Positions 16,330-25,476 of a stretch of 41,675 nucleotides of DNA are shown here, piece after piece. Made by a program: the position numbers and the translations under genes. The notes under the pieces were generated by a model. That model ran no database searches, was not told the origin of the DNA, and saw nothing but the letters and a program-made list of their open reading frames with translations. The DNA is from Prevotella sp. Lineage in GTDB: Bacteria; Bacteroidota; Bacteroidia; Bacteroidales; Bacteroidaceae. The stretch is taken from positions 1 through 41,675 of the forward strand of contig JAFVFY010000060.1 of assembly GCA_017475265.1 (NCBI GenBank), read 5' to 3'. Position 1 is the stretch's first letter. Each line of letters opens with the position of its first letter.

Positions 16330-17752
16330 GTCGTGTTTTTATCTTCAATGTGCTTCCTTGTATGTAAAGTCCTTTGCCCGGTGCAGGCAGTCGACGCCCT
16401 TGCAAGTCATAGACAGCTTCTGCCTCGTTGTTGACAGTGGCTGCGGGGTCCTGGGCATGGATGGTGCTGATGCCGGTAGGCGCGTCCTCGATGGCATCAT
16501 ATTCCTCCATTGCCTCTGCAAAGCGGGCGTCAAGGTCGCTGAGGCGGTAGAGGCCATCGCTGTTGGCGGTAAGTCCTTCCACGGTGACAGGCTTCACCAT
16601 CGGGGCCACGTCGTGCGAGAGTATTGTCCGCCCTTGCAACTGGTCGACAGCCTGATAGACCAGATTCACAGCCACGTATTCCTCCGTACCGTCGCTCCAT
16701 TTCTCAAACACGAGTTTTGAGCCGATGGGCGTGCGCGGCTCCAGTGCACCCTCAGTCTCGGGGAATTGTAGTCCGAGTGCTGCGGCGATGCTCGCCAGAT
16801 TGGAGTCGTGGCCACAAAGGAACATGAACTTGCGATCCTGCCGCTGCAACTCTTCACGGATGCGGCTCACCAATGGATAAGCGAGGTTGACGGCGGCACG
16901 GTGCGTGGTGAAGAGCAGTCCGTCGTACACCACTTTGACGGCACCGATGGCACGCCACTGTTCCGTAGTCAGTTCATGGCCGAAGGGTGCGAAGCTCTCC
17001 GACTCGTAGCATTGCAGCACCAGCGCGTCGGCCACAATGTAGGCCATCGTGTAGCCGCCCGTAATCTTTGGCTCGCTGCCCTTCTCTAATATGAACTGTG
17101 AGTCGTCGTACCAGAAGTGGGTGGTATCGTTCTTTGCAGCCGGGGAGTGCGCCATGTCGAGCACCTCTTCCATCAGCGTCAGCGTCGGCTGCTGGGCTAC
17201 CATCCACGCCTTGGGGCCGCCGTTCAGGGTTTCCATCTCGGCAATCACCTCCTGGCGGTAAGTGTCGTTCATCTTCGTGAACTGAGCGGTGAATACGGGG
17301 TCCATCTTGTCCTCCTCATATTTATGGGTAATCTCCACGTTGGCAAAAGGCAGGAACCCGGCGGAGAAATACTTGGCCGTGGCGAAGGTGCGCTGGCGCG
17401 AGTTGGCGTAGAACAGCACCTCGTCGCCCTGCGGACGGTAGTTGTCGGGAAGCAGCCCTTCGTCGACTACCCATTTACGGAAGAACTGGCCCATCTCCGT
17501 CTCAAGCACGCCGCCACGCAGTGACAGCTGACTGCTGGGCGACGTCCATGCAAACCATTTGTAGGGGGTCACACGCTGGTAGACCGCACCTCCCGATGAC
17601 AGCGGTGAGCGGATGTTGTGGCGGCTCATCACCACCACCTCCTTCAGTTCATACTTCGCCCGGAAATCGTCCGAGCGTTTCGTCTGGGCCTGTGCGTTTA
17701 TGCAGCTCGTTGTCAGGATGGCTGCAAGCATCCATTGAATCTGTTTTGTCAT
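16304..17752 (-). CDS. Histidine acid phosphatase (phytase/glucose-1-phosphatase-like), secreted
   Basis: 482 residues. Signal peptide to about residue 22 (MLAAILTTSCINAQAQ). MSRHNIRSPL at about residues 42-51 is the RHGxRxP catalytic motif with Asn in place of Gly; FLCGHDSNL near residue 315 is the C-terminal HD motif. It would hydrolyse phosphate monoesters such as inositol phosphates or sugar phosphates outside the inner membrane. The last 70 residues contain VYDLQGRRLPAPGKGLYI, the C-terminal domain pattern of many Prevotella secreted proteins, possibly a type IX sorting signal. Substrate not determinable from sequence. Confidence 0.88.
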   Translation of the reverse strand: MTKQIQWMLAAILTTSCINAQAQTKRSDDFRAKYELKEVVVMSRHNIRSPLSSGGAVYQRVTPYKWFAWTSPSSQLSLRGGVLETEMGQFFRKWVVDEGLLPDNYRPQGDEVLFYANSRQRTFATAKYFSAGFLPFANVEITHKYEEDKMDPVFTAQFTKMNDTYRQEVIAEMETLNGGPKAWMVAQQPTLTLMEEVLDMAHSPAAKNDTTHFWYDDSQFILEKGSEPKITGGYTMAYIVADALVLQCYESESFAPFGHELTTEQWRAIGAVKVVYDGLLFTTHRAAVNLAYPLVSRIREELQRQDRKFMFLCGHDSNLASIAAALGLQFPETEGALEPRTPIGSKLVFEKWSDGTEEYVAVNLVYQAVDQLQGRTILSHDVAPMVKPVTVEGLTANSDGLYRLSDLDARFAEAMEEYDAIEDAPTGISTIHAQDPAATVNNEAEAVYDLQGRRLPAPGKGLYIQGSTLKIKTRLTGYSGRE

Positions 17753-17797
17753 ATCATTGTAGTTTTATTCGTTAACATTTCTGTTTTTTTGCTGGTA

Positions 17798-17805
17798 CAA
17801 AATTA
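17798..17805 (-). promoter_or_regulatory. -7 element for the phosphatase gene
   Basis: Minus-strand TAATTTTG, 46 bp upstream of the ATG; matches TAnnTTTG. Confidence 0.55.
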
Positions 17806-17895
17806 GGGGAATTGTTTGAATCTTCCAAATATGAGCTGGCTGCATTAACTTTTCTTATATGACAGCAAATCTTTGTGTTTTTTAGACTCATGCAT

Positions 17896-18900
17896 CTACC
17901 GCAGTTCCCAATGTCCACCTTTGTCTGGACCGACACGACGAATGACGCCGTCAGTCTGAAGAGCACTTGTGATTTTTGCGATAGCACGTCTCGTAACGCC
18001 TATCTTTTCTGCCATTTCCGATGTCGTTACGTTCGGGTTCTCTTGAATTAACTCTATTATTTTCTGTGAACTTTTCTGTGAACTTTTCTGTGAACTTTTC
18101 TGTGAATCCTTTATGCCATCTTTTGTGTCATCTTTTATGCCATTAGCTGTTGCTGGTACAGGCAGCACCAATTCAACCTCATCTACTTCAATTTTATTCT
18201 TCAACTCTGGCTCACCCCAGTCGGTCTCTTTCCATGCTGCAATGATTTTGGGGAAGCCAGAACCGATGTTCTCTCCAAAGCCCACCATGCGAAGCATATT
18301 CTGGATGCGAGGGTTGCGAGCCTTGGAGTTGCCTCCTTCATAGATTTGCTCTATAGGCAGTCTCAGCAATCCAGGATTGCGGAAGCAGAGACGGTCATCA
18401 TGTTTCTCAATCCGTAAGATGCCAGCATCCATCATCAAGCCAGCCATCGACAGACCCTCTTTTCCTTCCTCTCTATTGACGATATAGCCTCCGAGATTCC
18501 TGAGAAACGTCTTGTCATCCACCTCGTTCCACACATGGTCATTGTTCCATACCCGGAATAATGTACGATAACGATGCAGCGTGTCAAGGTCGATGTCATC
18601 CATGTTGTAATGCTCAATCAGGATGCCATCATTGCCATCCTCGAAAGAATCACGAATCATGGCTCTCACCTGCCGCTCTGTGCAATGGTAATCACCTTCA
18701 TGGTTACGCCTATACGTACCTTTATATACATTTCCATTCAGATAGATTGGTTTCATGCGGAAGTCAGCCATTGGCACATGGATACAAACGACCTTCTTAC
18801 CATCCATATCCACTACTTCAACATCCTTCTCGGTAAGGATATTTTTATTCACCTTATCGACTTCCGTGAGAATATGGATGCAGAGAAAGCCTACTTGCAA
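17896..18900 (-). pseudogene. ATP-binding AlbA/Schlafen-type transcriptional regulator, N-terminus missing
   Basis: 334 residues that align with the C-terminal two thirds of the common Bacteroidales 'ATP-binding protein' family: ILTEKDVEVVDMDGKKVVCIHVP is the end of the AlbA_2 domain, then YKGTYRRNHEGDYHCTERQVRAMIRDS, then the ATPase-like module with NPRIQNMLRMVGFGENIGSGFP, and a C-terminal winged helix (TTSEMAEKIGVTRRAIAKIT). The first roughly 120 residues, including the nucleic-acid-binding AlbA core, are absent; sequence beyond 18858 no longer matches. The linker before the winged helix holds four QKSS units from a 12-bp tandem repeat. The remnant may still be translated, but is best treated as a truncated gene. 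Confidence 0.7.
18061..18105. repeat. 12-bp tandem repeat (QKSS codons)
   Basis: CTTTTCTGTGAA repeated nearly four times; encodes SQKSSQKSSQKSSQK on the minus strand in the regulator's linker. Unit length keeps frame. Confidence 0.9.
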
Positions 18901-18948
18901 GGACGTTTTGATGCCATCCCATATATTGACGAATCAATGAAAGTTTAA

Positions 18949-19241
18949 TGCTGTATAGTGTTGAAAAGTTGAAAGAATTGATAATATGACCGAATTTGGT
19001 CTGGATTATGATCAGTTTGCATTAGTAACGAATGCTCCTTTTCTGCGAAATGACCAAAGGAAAAGAAAAAAAGGCAGACTACCGCAAAGATGATGCGGTA
19101 ATCTGTTCGTGCGGACAACAAAGAGATAGCACAGGTAACGTTAAATGAAGGCTGCCATGATATTTAATGGTTAAACATGGTCCAGTAGTAAGCTGACGCC
19201 TTGGTGCGTTCAGCAAACAGATGTGTCCAGTTGGTTACACA
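18949..19241. other. Gene-poor interval with one hairpin
   Basis: Only very short frames are present (for example a 38-codon plus-strand frame from the ATG at about 18987 and a 32-codon one from about 19050), none with a recognisable product. CAGACTACCGCA (19075-19086) pairs with TGCGGTAATCTG (19094-19105) with one G-T pair. The interval looks like decayed DNA between the truncated regulator and the dnaK neighbourhood. Confidence 0.5.
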
Positions 19242-19553
19242 TTATTCACGACTCGGTGTCCAATCCCACGGCAACTCGCCATAGGTAATTTGAACGCCTG
19301 AACCATAGAATTCATGCCATACTTCCCTAATGTCAGGTTTTTCTTCAGCATCAGCGGTTGAAAACCTGGATTTTATGTAAGCCAGCAACCACTCTCTTTG
19401 GTTGTCGATAGACCTCACAACCAGGCTGTCCTTAAAGCTGTAGCCAAATACATATCTGTGTTCAAGAAAGCCCACGAAATTATTGCTGTCCTGAAGTAAA
19501 CTGCCATTCTTGAAAATAAGGTCAAGGGCTTGTTCAACTTTTGTTTTTTCCAT
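19242..19553 (-). CDS. Hypothetical protein, 103 residues
   Basis: Small soluble protein with no signal peptide or membrane segment, acidic N-terminus (MEKTKVEQALDLIFKNGSLLQDS) and an aromatic C-terminus (VQITYGELPWDWTPSRE). I do not recognise a family. A real gene is likely because the frame has even codon use and a clean ATG, but it is the kind of small protein often found alone. It lies downstream of dnaK on the same strand, behind dnaK's terminator. Confidence 0.55.
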   Translation of the reverse strand: MEKTKVEQALDLIFKNGSLLQDSNNFVGFLEHRYVFGYSFKDSLVVRSIDNQREWLLAYIKSRFSTADAEEKPDIREVWHEFYGSGVQITYGELPWDWTPSRE

Positions 19554-19576
19554 ATTGGAATATAAATATGAAGAAA

Positions 19577-19610
19577 AAAGAGTGCAAACAAAGCTCTGTT
19601 CGCACTCTTT
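19577..19610 (-). terminator. dnaK terminator
   Basis: AAAGAGTGC (19577-19585) pairs with GCACTCTTT (19602-19610); on the minus strand the stem is followed by a T-rich run (CTTTTTTCTTC). It lies 13 bp after the dnaK stop. Confidence 0.85.
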
Positions 19611-19622
19611 ATTACACTTCTT

Positions 19623-21551
19623 TTACTTCACCTCCTCGAAGTCTGCGTCCTGAACATCGTCGTTGGGGTTGGATTGGGCCTGCTGACCGCCCTGGAAGCC
19701 TTGGCCACCGGCTTGCTGACCACCGAAGCCTGCGCCGCCGGGCTGCTGGGCACCGGCCTGCTGGTACATCTTCTGAGAGGCGGCCTGCATCACCTGGTTG
19801 AGGTTGTTGATGGCGGTGTCGATGGCAGCGATGTCGCCAGACTTGTGGGCGTCCTTCAGCTGCTGGACGGCCTGCTCGACGTTGGCCTTGTCGGCACCGA
19901 GCTTGTCGCCGTTCTCTTGGAGGAAGGTCTCGGTCTGGAAGATCATCGAGTCGGCCTGATTCATCTTGTCGATGCGCTCGCGCTCCTTCTTGTCAGCCTC
20001 TGCGAACTGCTCGGCCTCAGCCTTCATGCGGTTGATCTCATCCTGCGAGAGACCAGAGGAAGCCTCGATGCGGATGGCCTGTTCCTTGCCGGTGGCTTTG
20101 TCCTTGGCGCTGACCTTCACGATACCGTTGGCGTCGATGTCGAAGGTGACCTCAATCTGAGGAATACCGCGGCGTGCGGGAGCAATTCCGGTGAGGTTGA
20201 ACTGGCCGAGAGACTTGTTCTGCGATGCCATGGGGCGCTCGCCCTGCAGCACGTGGATGGTCACTTCCGTCTGGTTGTCGGCAGCGGTCGAGAATACCTG
20301 GCTCTGCTTGCACGGGATGGTGGTGTTGGCATCGATGAGCTTTGTCATCACACCGCCGAGGGTCTCGATACCGAGGGTCAGCGGGGTCACGTCGAGCAGT
20401 ACGATGTCCTGGCCGGTCTCCTGGTTGAGGATGGCACCCTGGATGGCTGCGCCTACGGCCACCACCTCGTCGGGGTTCACGCCCTTTGAAGGCTCCTTGC
20501 CGAAGTAGTTCTTAACGAGGGTCTGCACGGCGGGGATACGGCTGGAGCCGCCCACGAGGATGACCTCGTTGATGTCGTTCACGCTGATACCGGCATCGCG
20601 GACTGCATTCTGGCAGGGCACCAGACAAGCTTGGATGAGGTTGTGAGCCAGCTGCTCGAACTTTGCACGGGTGAGGGTCTTCACCAAGTGCTTGGGCACT
20701 CCGCCCACAGGCATGATATACGGGAGGTTAATCTCCGTCGAGGTCGTAGACGACAACTCAATCTTGGCCTTCTCGGCAGCCTCCTTCAGACGCTGCATGG
20801 CCATCGGGTCAGCCTTCAGGTCGGCACCCTCGTCATTACGGAACTCCTGCACGAGCCAGTCGATGATGACCTGGTCGAAGTCGTCGCCGCCGAGGTGGGT
20901 GTCACCATTGGTCGAGAGCACCTCGAACACGCCGCCGCCAAAGTCGAGGATAGAGATATCGAAGGTACCGCCACCAAGGTCGAAGACGGCAATCTTCATG
21001 TCCTTGTTCGTCTTGTCGATACCGTATGCCAGAGCGGCAGCCGTCGGCTCGTTGACGATACGCTTTACATTAAGGCCTGCAATCTGTCCGGCCTCCTTCG
21101 TGGCCTGACGCTGCGAGTCAGAGAAGTATGCCGGCACGGTGATGACGGCGTCGGTCACTTCCTGTCCGAGGTAGTCCTCGGCAGTCTTCTTCATCTTCTG
21201 CAGAATCATGGCGCTGATTTCCTGCGGGGTGTACTTGCGGCCGTCGATGTCGACGCGCGGGTAGCCACCCTCGTTCACTACCGTAAACGGTACACGGGCA
21301 ATCTCTTTCTCAGTCTGCTGCCAAGTCTCGCCCATGAAGCGCTTGATGCTGTACACGGTCTTCTTCGGGTTGGTGATAGCCTGACGCTTGGCGGGGTCGC
21401 CAATCTTGCGCTCGCCACCCTCGACGAATCCCACTACGGAAGGCGTGGTACGCTTGCCTTCGCTGTTTGCAATCACAACAGGCTCGTTGCCTTCGAACAC
21501 GGCTACGCAGCTGTTGGTTGTACCTAAGTCAATTCCAATAATCTTTCCCAT
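19623..21551 (-). CDS. dnaK: Chaperone DnaK (Hsp70)
   Basis: 642-residue ATP-driven chaperone working with DnaJ and GrpE in the cytoplasm. The nucleotide-binding domain opens with [20 protein letters not shown] and contains [40 protein letters not shown] and [13 protein letters not shown]. The interdomain linker VVLLDV region ([20 protein letters not shown]) is intact, followed by the substrate-binding domain and a Gly/Gln-rich tail ending [11 protein letters not shown]. Length is standard. Neither grpE nor dnaJ is adjacent, as is usual in Bacteroidetes. No CIRCE element is seen upstream; a sigma-type -7 is at 21653-21660. Confidence 0.98.
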   Translation of the reverse strand: MGKIIGIDLGTTNSCVAVFEGNEPVVIANSEGKRTTPSVVGFVEGGERKIGDPAKRQAITNPKKTVYSIKRFMGETWQQTEKEIARVPFTVVNEGGYPRVDIDGRKYTPQEISAMILQKMKKTAEDYLGQEVTDAVITVPAYFSDSQRQATKEAGQIAGLNVKRIVNEPTAAALAYGIDKTNKDMKIAVFDLGGGTFDISILDFGGGVFEVLSTNGDTHLGGDDFDQVIIDWLVQEFRNDEGADLKADPMAMQRLKEAAEKAKIELSSTTSTEINLPYIMPVGGVPKHLVKTLTRAKFEQLAHNLIQACLVPCQNAVRDAGISVNDINEVILVGGSSRIPAVQTLVKNYFGKEPSKGVNPDEVVAVGAAIQGAILNQETGQDIVLLDVTPLTLGIETLGGVMTKLIDANTTIPCKQSQVFSTAADNQTEVTIHVLQGERPMASQNKSLGQFNLTGIAPARRGIPQIEVTFDIDANGIVKVSAKDKATGKEQAIRIEASSGLSQDEINRMKAEAEQFAEADKKERERIDKMNQADSMIFQTETFLQENGDKLGADKANVEQAVQQLKDAHKSGDIAAIDTAINNLNQVMQAASQKMYQQAGAQQPGGAGFGGQQAGGQGFQGGQQAQSNPNDDVQDADFEEVK

Positions 21552-21652
21552 AATATTTGTACTGTTTTAATTGTTAATAATCTTGTTGCTGTTTGCGGAC
21601 AAATATCGGAATCTGTCCCTACAATGCACATAAATTATAGCAAAGCGTGTGC

Positions 21653-21660
21653 CAAAAGTA
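21653..21660 (-). promoter_or_regulatory. -7 element for dnaK
   Basis: Minus-strand TACTTTTG, 102 bp upstream of the dnaK ATG; matches TAnnTTTG. Confidence 0.5.
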
Positions 21661-21696
21661 TAAAAAAGTGAAAGAAACGCAGAAATGTCACGACAT

Positions 21697-21730
21697 TTTG
21701 TCACTGTTAATAAAATTTTTCTTATCTTTG
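21697..21730 (+). promoter_or_regulatory. Bacteroidetes promoter (-33 TTTG, -7 TATCTTTG)
   Basis: TTTG at 21697-21700 and TATCTTTG at 21723-21730, 22 bp apart, followed by GCAGCGAAATTACG, the usual sequence just past such promoters. It places the transcript start inside the long frame that begins at 21647 and so supports the later ATG at 21761. Confidence 0.8.
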
Positions 21731-21760
21731 CAGCGAAATTACGACAAACCAAAATCATTT

Positions 21761-23116
21761 ATGACACAGAGACATTTACTGCTTGCAGCTTTTTTCGCAC
21801 TTAGCATGACTAGTTATGGTCAGCAACAGTTGAGCGAGAACGAGAGAAAATACCTAGTTTACACCGTGCAGCCGGGTCAGAAACCAATTGTTGCCAAGTC
21901 TGCCAGTGAGGACGGGCTTAGTGAGGAACAGACAGAGGAAGAGGTAGACTCTTTGAGTATTTGGTTCCCCTTCCGCAGCCTTTGTGACTGGCAACCTGGC
22001 ATGCGTTTCATGGTCATGCCCGACAAGAAGGATTTGGTAATCAAATCTTTTGCCGACGCTGCCACTGGGCGCATGGTTAGCAGTCAGACGCTGATGCACA
22101 AAGTGCTGGTTTACGAAGGCCATGACGATGCTAACGGTGGCCTACACGAGCACGTGAACTTCGTCTGCGAGGAGACGGGCGCCCGCTATTACTTTGAAGT
22201 TCCCACTGCCTCCTTCGATGACTACTGCTACACGAAGTTCGGTATACCTACACTTGCTTATCTCGGTGAGGTGGACATGGCCCGTGAGAAGTTTGTTGGC
22301 AAGAAACTCATCACCGTTGCCGACCGTTACTACATCGACGACCCCAAGACCGCTGACGGATGGATGGAGATACGCGATGTGAAACGCGACACTGAGGTCG
22401 AGGTGGTAGCCGTGGGAGTGGGCACCCGCAGCTTCCCTGTTAAAATTATTGTACGCGAGGAAGGCAAGAATGGTCGTCAGTTCTTCCAGAATGTTGCCAT
22501 CAGCAAGACCAACAGTGGCCTGCGCGACGATGAGTTTGAGATTAGCAACATGATTTTCCACAAGTTTGACGCTTCGTTTAAGATAGCTGATGACAATATG
22601 ACAGAGCATCCTCTTTACCAGAAGTATTTTGGCAAGGAGGTGTACACTTTGCAAGAGACTTTCGTTAAGAACGATAAAGGCAACAATGTTAAGCTGCCCC
22701 GTCTGACGTTGCTCACGATGAAGAAGATACGCTCGCAGAGCGGTTCGGAGTATGCCAAAGTGACACTCTACGACGAAGTGACGGGTGAAACCTATACCAG
22801 GGATGTGCTCTTCGTTAACAAGAACCGCATTGGCGTGGACGACGGCCAGCGCGATATGTACGTTGATAATATCTTTGCATTAGGCAACCCCCATAAGATG
22901 AAGGGTGTACGTCAGGAGAACTGGAAGGACCTGAAGGAAGGAACAGTACGCAAAGGGTTCACCAGCGATGAGGTTCGCGTAGCCCTTGGCAATCCCACGA
23001 GTACGGGCAAGTCTGGCGTAAATACCGTGTGGTTCTATCGCGGTGCTGATGCCAAGTATGCTAGAAAGGTTGTCTTCAACGGCAAAACCATGAAGGTTAT
23101 TTCCGTTGTGAAGTAA
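21761..23116 (+). CDS. Secreted protein of unknown function with BamE/SmpA-like C-terminus
   Basis: 451 residues from the ATG at 21761 (MTQRHLLLAAFFALSMTSYG, a signal peptide cleaved near residue 20). A frame open from 21647 would add 38 residues, but the promoter at 21697-21730 lies inside that part. The body (DGLSEEQTEEEVDSLSIWFPF, EVDMAREKFVGKKLITVADRYY) has no family I recognise. The final 55 residues (RKGFTSDEVRVALGNP...NTVWFY...KTMKVISVV) have the helix-helix-strand pattern of BamE/SmpA-type modules. Periplasmic or outer-membrane associated. It is followed by a strong terminator, so it is probably transcribed alone. Confidence 0.75.
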   Translation: MTQRHLLLAAFFALSMTSYGQQQLSENERKYLVYTVQPGQKPIVAKSASEDGLSEEQTEEEVDSLSIWFPFRSLCDWQPGMRFMVMPDKKDLVIKSFADAATGRMVSSQTLMHKVLVYEGHDDANGGLHEHVNFVCEETGARYYFEVPTASFDDYCYTKFGIPTLAYLGEVDMAREKFVGKKLITVADRYYIDDPKTADGWMEIRDVKRDTEVEVVAVGVGTRSFPVKIIVREEGKNGRQFFQNVAISKTNSGLRDDEFEISNMIFHKFDASFKIADDNMTEHPLYQKYFGKEVYTLQETFVKNDKGNNVKLPRLTLLTMKKIRSQSGSEYAKVTLYDEVTGETYTRDVLFVNKNRIGVDDGQRDMYVDNIFALGNPHKMKGVRQENWKDLKEGTVRKGFTSDEVRVALGNPTSTGKSGVNTVWFYRGADAKYARKVVFNGKTMKVISVVK

Positions 23117-23150
23117 AGGATTTGGCGGGTTTTGTGGCCCGCCCTCCTTT
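23115..23150 (+). terminator. Terminator after the BamE-like gene
   Basis: AAAGGA (23115-23120) pairs with TCCTTT (23145-23150) and GGCGGG (23124-23129) with CCCGCC (23138-23143), T-rich 3' side; begins at the stop codon. Confidence 0.85.
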
Positions 23151-23205
23151 TATGATGACGACAACAGGTAGCAACACTTAGCTAAACATTAATATTTTAA
23201 ACCTT

Positions 23206-25398
23206 ATGATTATTCCTTCAGCTTTCTGGCTAGTGCCTGTCGCATCGGTGGTGGCACTGGCCATGGCGTGGATGTTCTTCCGCTCGATGATGGGCGCCGA
23301 CGAAGGTACACCACGCATGAGAGAGATTGCAGGACATGTGCGCCACGGTGCCATGGCCTATCTCAAGCAACAGTACAAGGTGGTCGCCATCGTCTTCGTG
23401 GTGCTCGCCGTCATCTTCGCCTTCATGGCCTACGTGCTTCACTGGCAGAACCCGTGGGTGCCCTTTGCCTTCCTGACGGGCGGTTTCTTCAGCGGCCTGG
23501 CCGGCTTCTTCGGCATGAAGACTGCCACATACGCCTCGGCCCGCACGGCCAATGCCGCACGGCAGAGCATGGACGGCGGACTGAAGATTGCGTTCCGCTC
23601 GGGTGCCGTGATGGGACTCACCGTCGTGGGTCTCGGACTCTTGGACATCGCCATCTGGTTCCTCGTGCTCAACCACTTCTATCAGGGCGACAGCATGGCG
23701 CTCATCACCATCACCACCACGATGCTGACCTTCGGCATGGGTGCCTCGACGCAGGCGTTGTTTGCCCGTGTGGGCGGCGGCATCTACACGAAAGCCGCCG
23801 ACGTGGGTGCTGACATCGTGGGTAAGGTGGAGGCAGACATTCCTGAAGACGACCCGCGCAATCCCGCCACCATCGCCGACAACGTGGGCGATAACGTGGG
23901 TGACGTGGCCGGCATGGGTGCAGACCTCTATGAGTCGTATTGCGGTTCTATCCTCTCGACTGCCGCACTTGGTGCCACCGCTTTCGCGCTTGTGCCTGAA
24001 ATGCAGTTGAAGGCTGTCATCGCCCCGATGCTGATAGCTGCCGTAGGCGTGTTCCTCAGCATCTTTGGTATCTACCTCGTCCGCACGAAGGAAGGTGCTA
24101 CGATGAAGGACCTGCTGCGCTCGCTCTCCTTGGGCACCAACGTTAGTGCCGTGCTCATCGCTGCTGCCACCTTCGGCATTCTGTATCTGTTGCAGATAGA
24201 CGGCTGGCTAGGTCTGTCGTTCTCTGTCATTACAGGTCTCTGCGCCGGTGTCATCATCGGTCAGGCCACGGAGTATTATACCTCTCACTCATACAAACCC
24301 ACGCAGAAGATTTCGGAGGCTGGTCTCACTGGCTCTGCCACCGTTATTATTAAAGGTATAGGCACGGGCATGATTTCGACGTGCATCCCTGTGGTGACCA
24401 TCGGCGTGGCCATCCTGCTCAGCTATCTCTTCGCCAACGGCTTCAACATGGAGATGACGGCCGAGGCCCTGTCGAAGGGTCTTTATGGCATAGGTATCGC
24501 CGCCGTGGGTATGCTCTCCACATTGGGCATCACGCTGGCCACCGACGCCTACGGCCCCATCGCCGACAATGCCGGCGGCAACGCCGAGATGTGCGAACTG
24601 GGTGAGGAAGTGCGCCATCGTACCGACGCCCTCGACGCCCTGGGCAATACCACCGCCGCAACGGGCAAGGGCTTTGCCATCGGTTCTGCCGCCCTTACCG
24701 CTCTTGCTCTGCTGGCCTCCTATATAGAAGAGGTGAAGATTGCTATGGAGCGCACAGGTGCCACACTCACCAACCTGAAGGGCGAGGTCATCAACGCCGC
24801 TCAGGCCACCATCCCTGACTTTATGAACTACTTCCAGGTGACGCTGATGAATCCGAAGGTGCTCGTGGGTGCCTTCATCGGAGGCATGGCAGCCTTCCTG
24901 TTCTGTGGTCTCACGATGGAGGCTGTGGGACGCGCCGCTCAGAAGATGGTGGAGGAGGTGCGCCGTCAGTTCCGTGAGATCAAGGGCATACTCGAAGGAA
25001 CAGGAACGCCCGACTATGGCTCTTGCGTGGAGATTTCCACCCGTGCTGCCCAGCATGAGATGATATTCCCGTCGCTCCTTGCCATCGCCATACCCATCGT
25101 TGTAGGTTGCGTGCTAGGCGTGGCTGGCGTGCTTGGCTTGCTGGTAGGAGGACTGACCTGTGGCTTCACCCTGGCCGTCTTCATGGCCAATGCCGGTGGC
25201 GCCTGGGACAACGCGAAGAAGATGGTCGAGGAAGGTAACTTCGGCGGCAAAGGTTCGTTTGCACACAAGGCTACCATCGTCGGCGACACCGTGGGCGACC
25301 CCTTCAAGGACACCAGTGGCCCGTCGCTCAACATCCTTATCAAGCTCATGTCGATGGTCAGTATCGTTATGGCCGGCTTGACCGTCGCCTTCTCATAG
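23206..25398 (+). CDS. hppA: Membrane-bound ion-pumping pyrophosphatase, potassium-dependent type
   Basis: 730 residues with about 16 membrane helices. Couples hydrolysis of pyrophosphate to export of protons and/or sodium across the inner membrane. Signature segments: GGGIYTKAADVGADIVGKVE (pyrophosphate binding), DDPRNPATIADNVGDNVGD, TDAYGPIADNAGGNAEM, and GDTVGDPFKDTSGPSLNI near the end. GNTTAATGKGFAIGSAAL has Ala at the position that is Lys in potassium-independent enzymes, which points to the potassium-dependent clade; whether it moves sodium, protons or both cannot be told with certainty. Starts with ATG after an AT-rich leader; followed by a strong terminator. Confidence 0.96.
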   Translation: MIIPSAFWLVPVASVVALAMAWMFFRSMMGADEGTPRMREIAGHVRHGAMAYLKQQYKVVAIVFVVLAVIFAFMAYVLHWQNPWVPFAFLTGGFFSGLAGFFGMKTATYASARTANAARQSMDGGLKIAFRSGAVMGLTVVGLGLLDIAIWFLVLNHFYQGDSMALITITTTMLTFGMGASTQALFARVGGGIYTKAADVGADIVGKVEADIPEDDPRNPATIADNVGDNVGDVAGMGADLYESYCGSILSTAALGATAFALVPEMQLKAVIAPMLIAAVGVFLSIFGIYLVRTKEGATMKDLLRSLSLGTNVSAVLIAAATFGILYLLQIDGWLGLSFSVITGLCAGVIIGQATEYYTSHSYKPTQKISEAGLTGSATVIIKGIGTGMISTCIPVVTIGVAILLSYLFANGFNMEMTAEALSKGLYGIGIAAVGMLSTLGITLATDAYGPIADNAGGNAEMCELGEEVRHRTDALDALGNTTAATGKGFAIGSAALTALALLASYIEEVKIAMERTGATLTNLKGEVINAAQATIPDFMNYFQVTLMNPKVLVGAFIGGMAAFLFCGLTMEAVGRAAQKMVEEVRRQFREIKGILEGTGTPDYGSCVEISTRAAQHEMIFPSLLAIAIPIVVGCVLGVAGVLGLLVGGLTCGFTLAVFMANAGGAWDNAKKMVEEGNFGGKGSFAHKATIVGDTVGDPFKDTSGPSLNILIKLMSMVSIVMAGLTVAFS

Positions 25399-25422
25399 GA
25401 ACCTCGGTTATACGCATATACG

Positions 25423-25458
25423 AAGGGGCCGCTCTCCGAAGATGGAGAACGGCCCCTT
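25423..25458. terminator. Bidirectional terminator
   Basis: AAGGGGCCG(C)TCTCC at 25423-25437 pairs with GGAGAACGGCCCCTT at 25444-25458. It lies between the convergent hppA and His/Gly-rich genes, with T-rich flanks on the plus side. Confidence 0.85.
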
Positions 25459-25476
25459 TCCGTTATTATTGACGCT

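Noticed and set aside
18574-18948. Plus-strand 124-codon gene opposite the truncated regulator
   Set aside because: Most of it is antisense to conserved regulator motifs; only its last 28 codons lie outside, which is discussed as a possible remnant.
18949-19241. tRNA or other known RNA gene
   Set aside because: The single 12-bp hairpin does not fit a cloverleaf and there is no T-loop sequence.
19674-20489. Long plus-strand frames opposite dnaK and likewise opposite serA, hppA and gldK
   Set aside because: Shadows caused by the codon use of well-identified genes on the other strand.
21647-21760. Longer start for the BamE-like protein at 21647
   Set aside because: A consensus promoter lies at 21697-21730, inside that stretch, and the signal peptide begins at the ATG at 21761.
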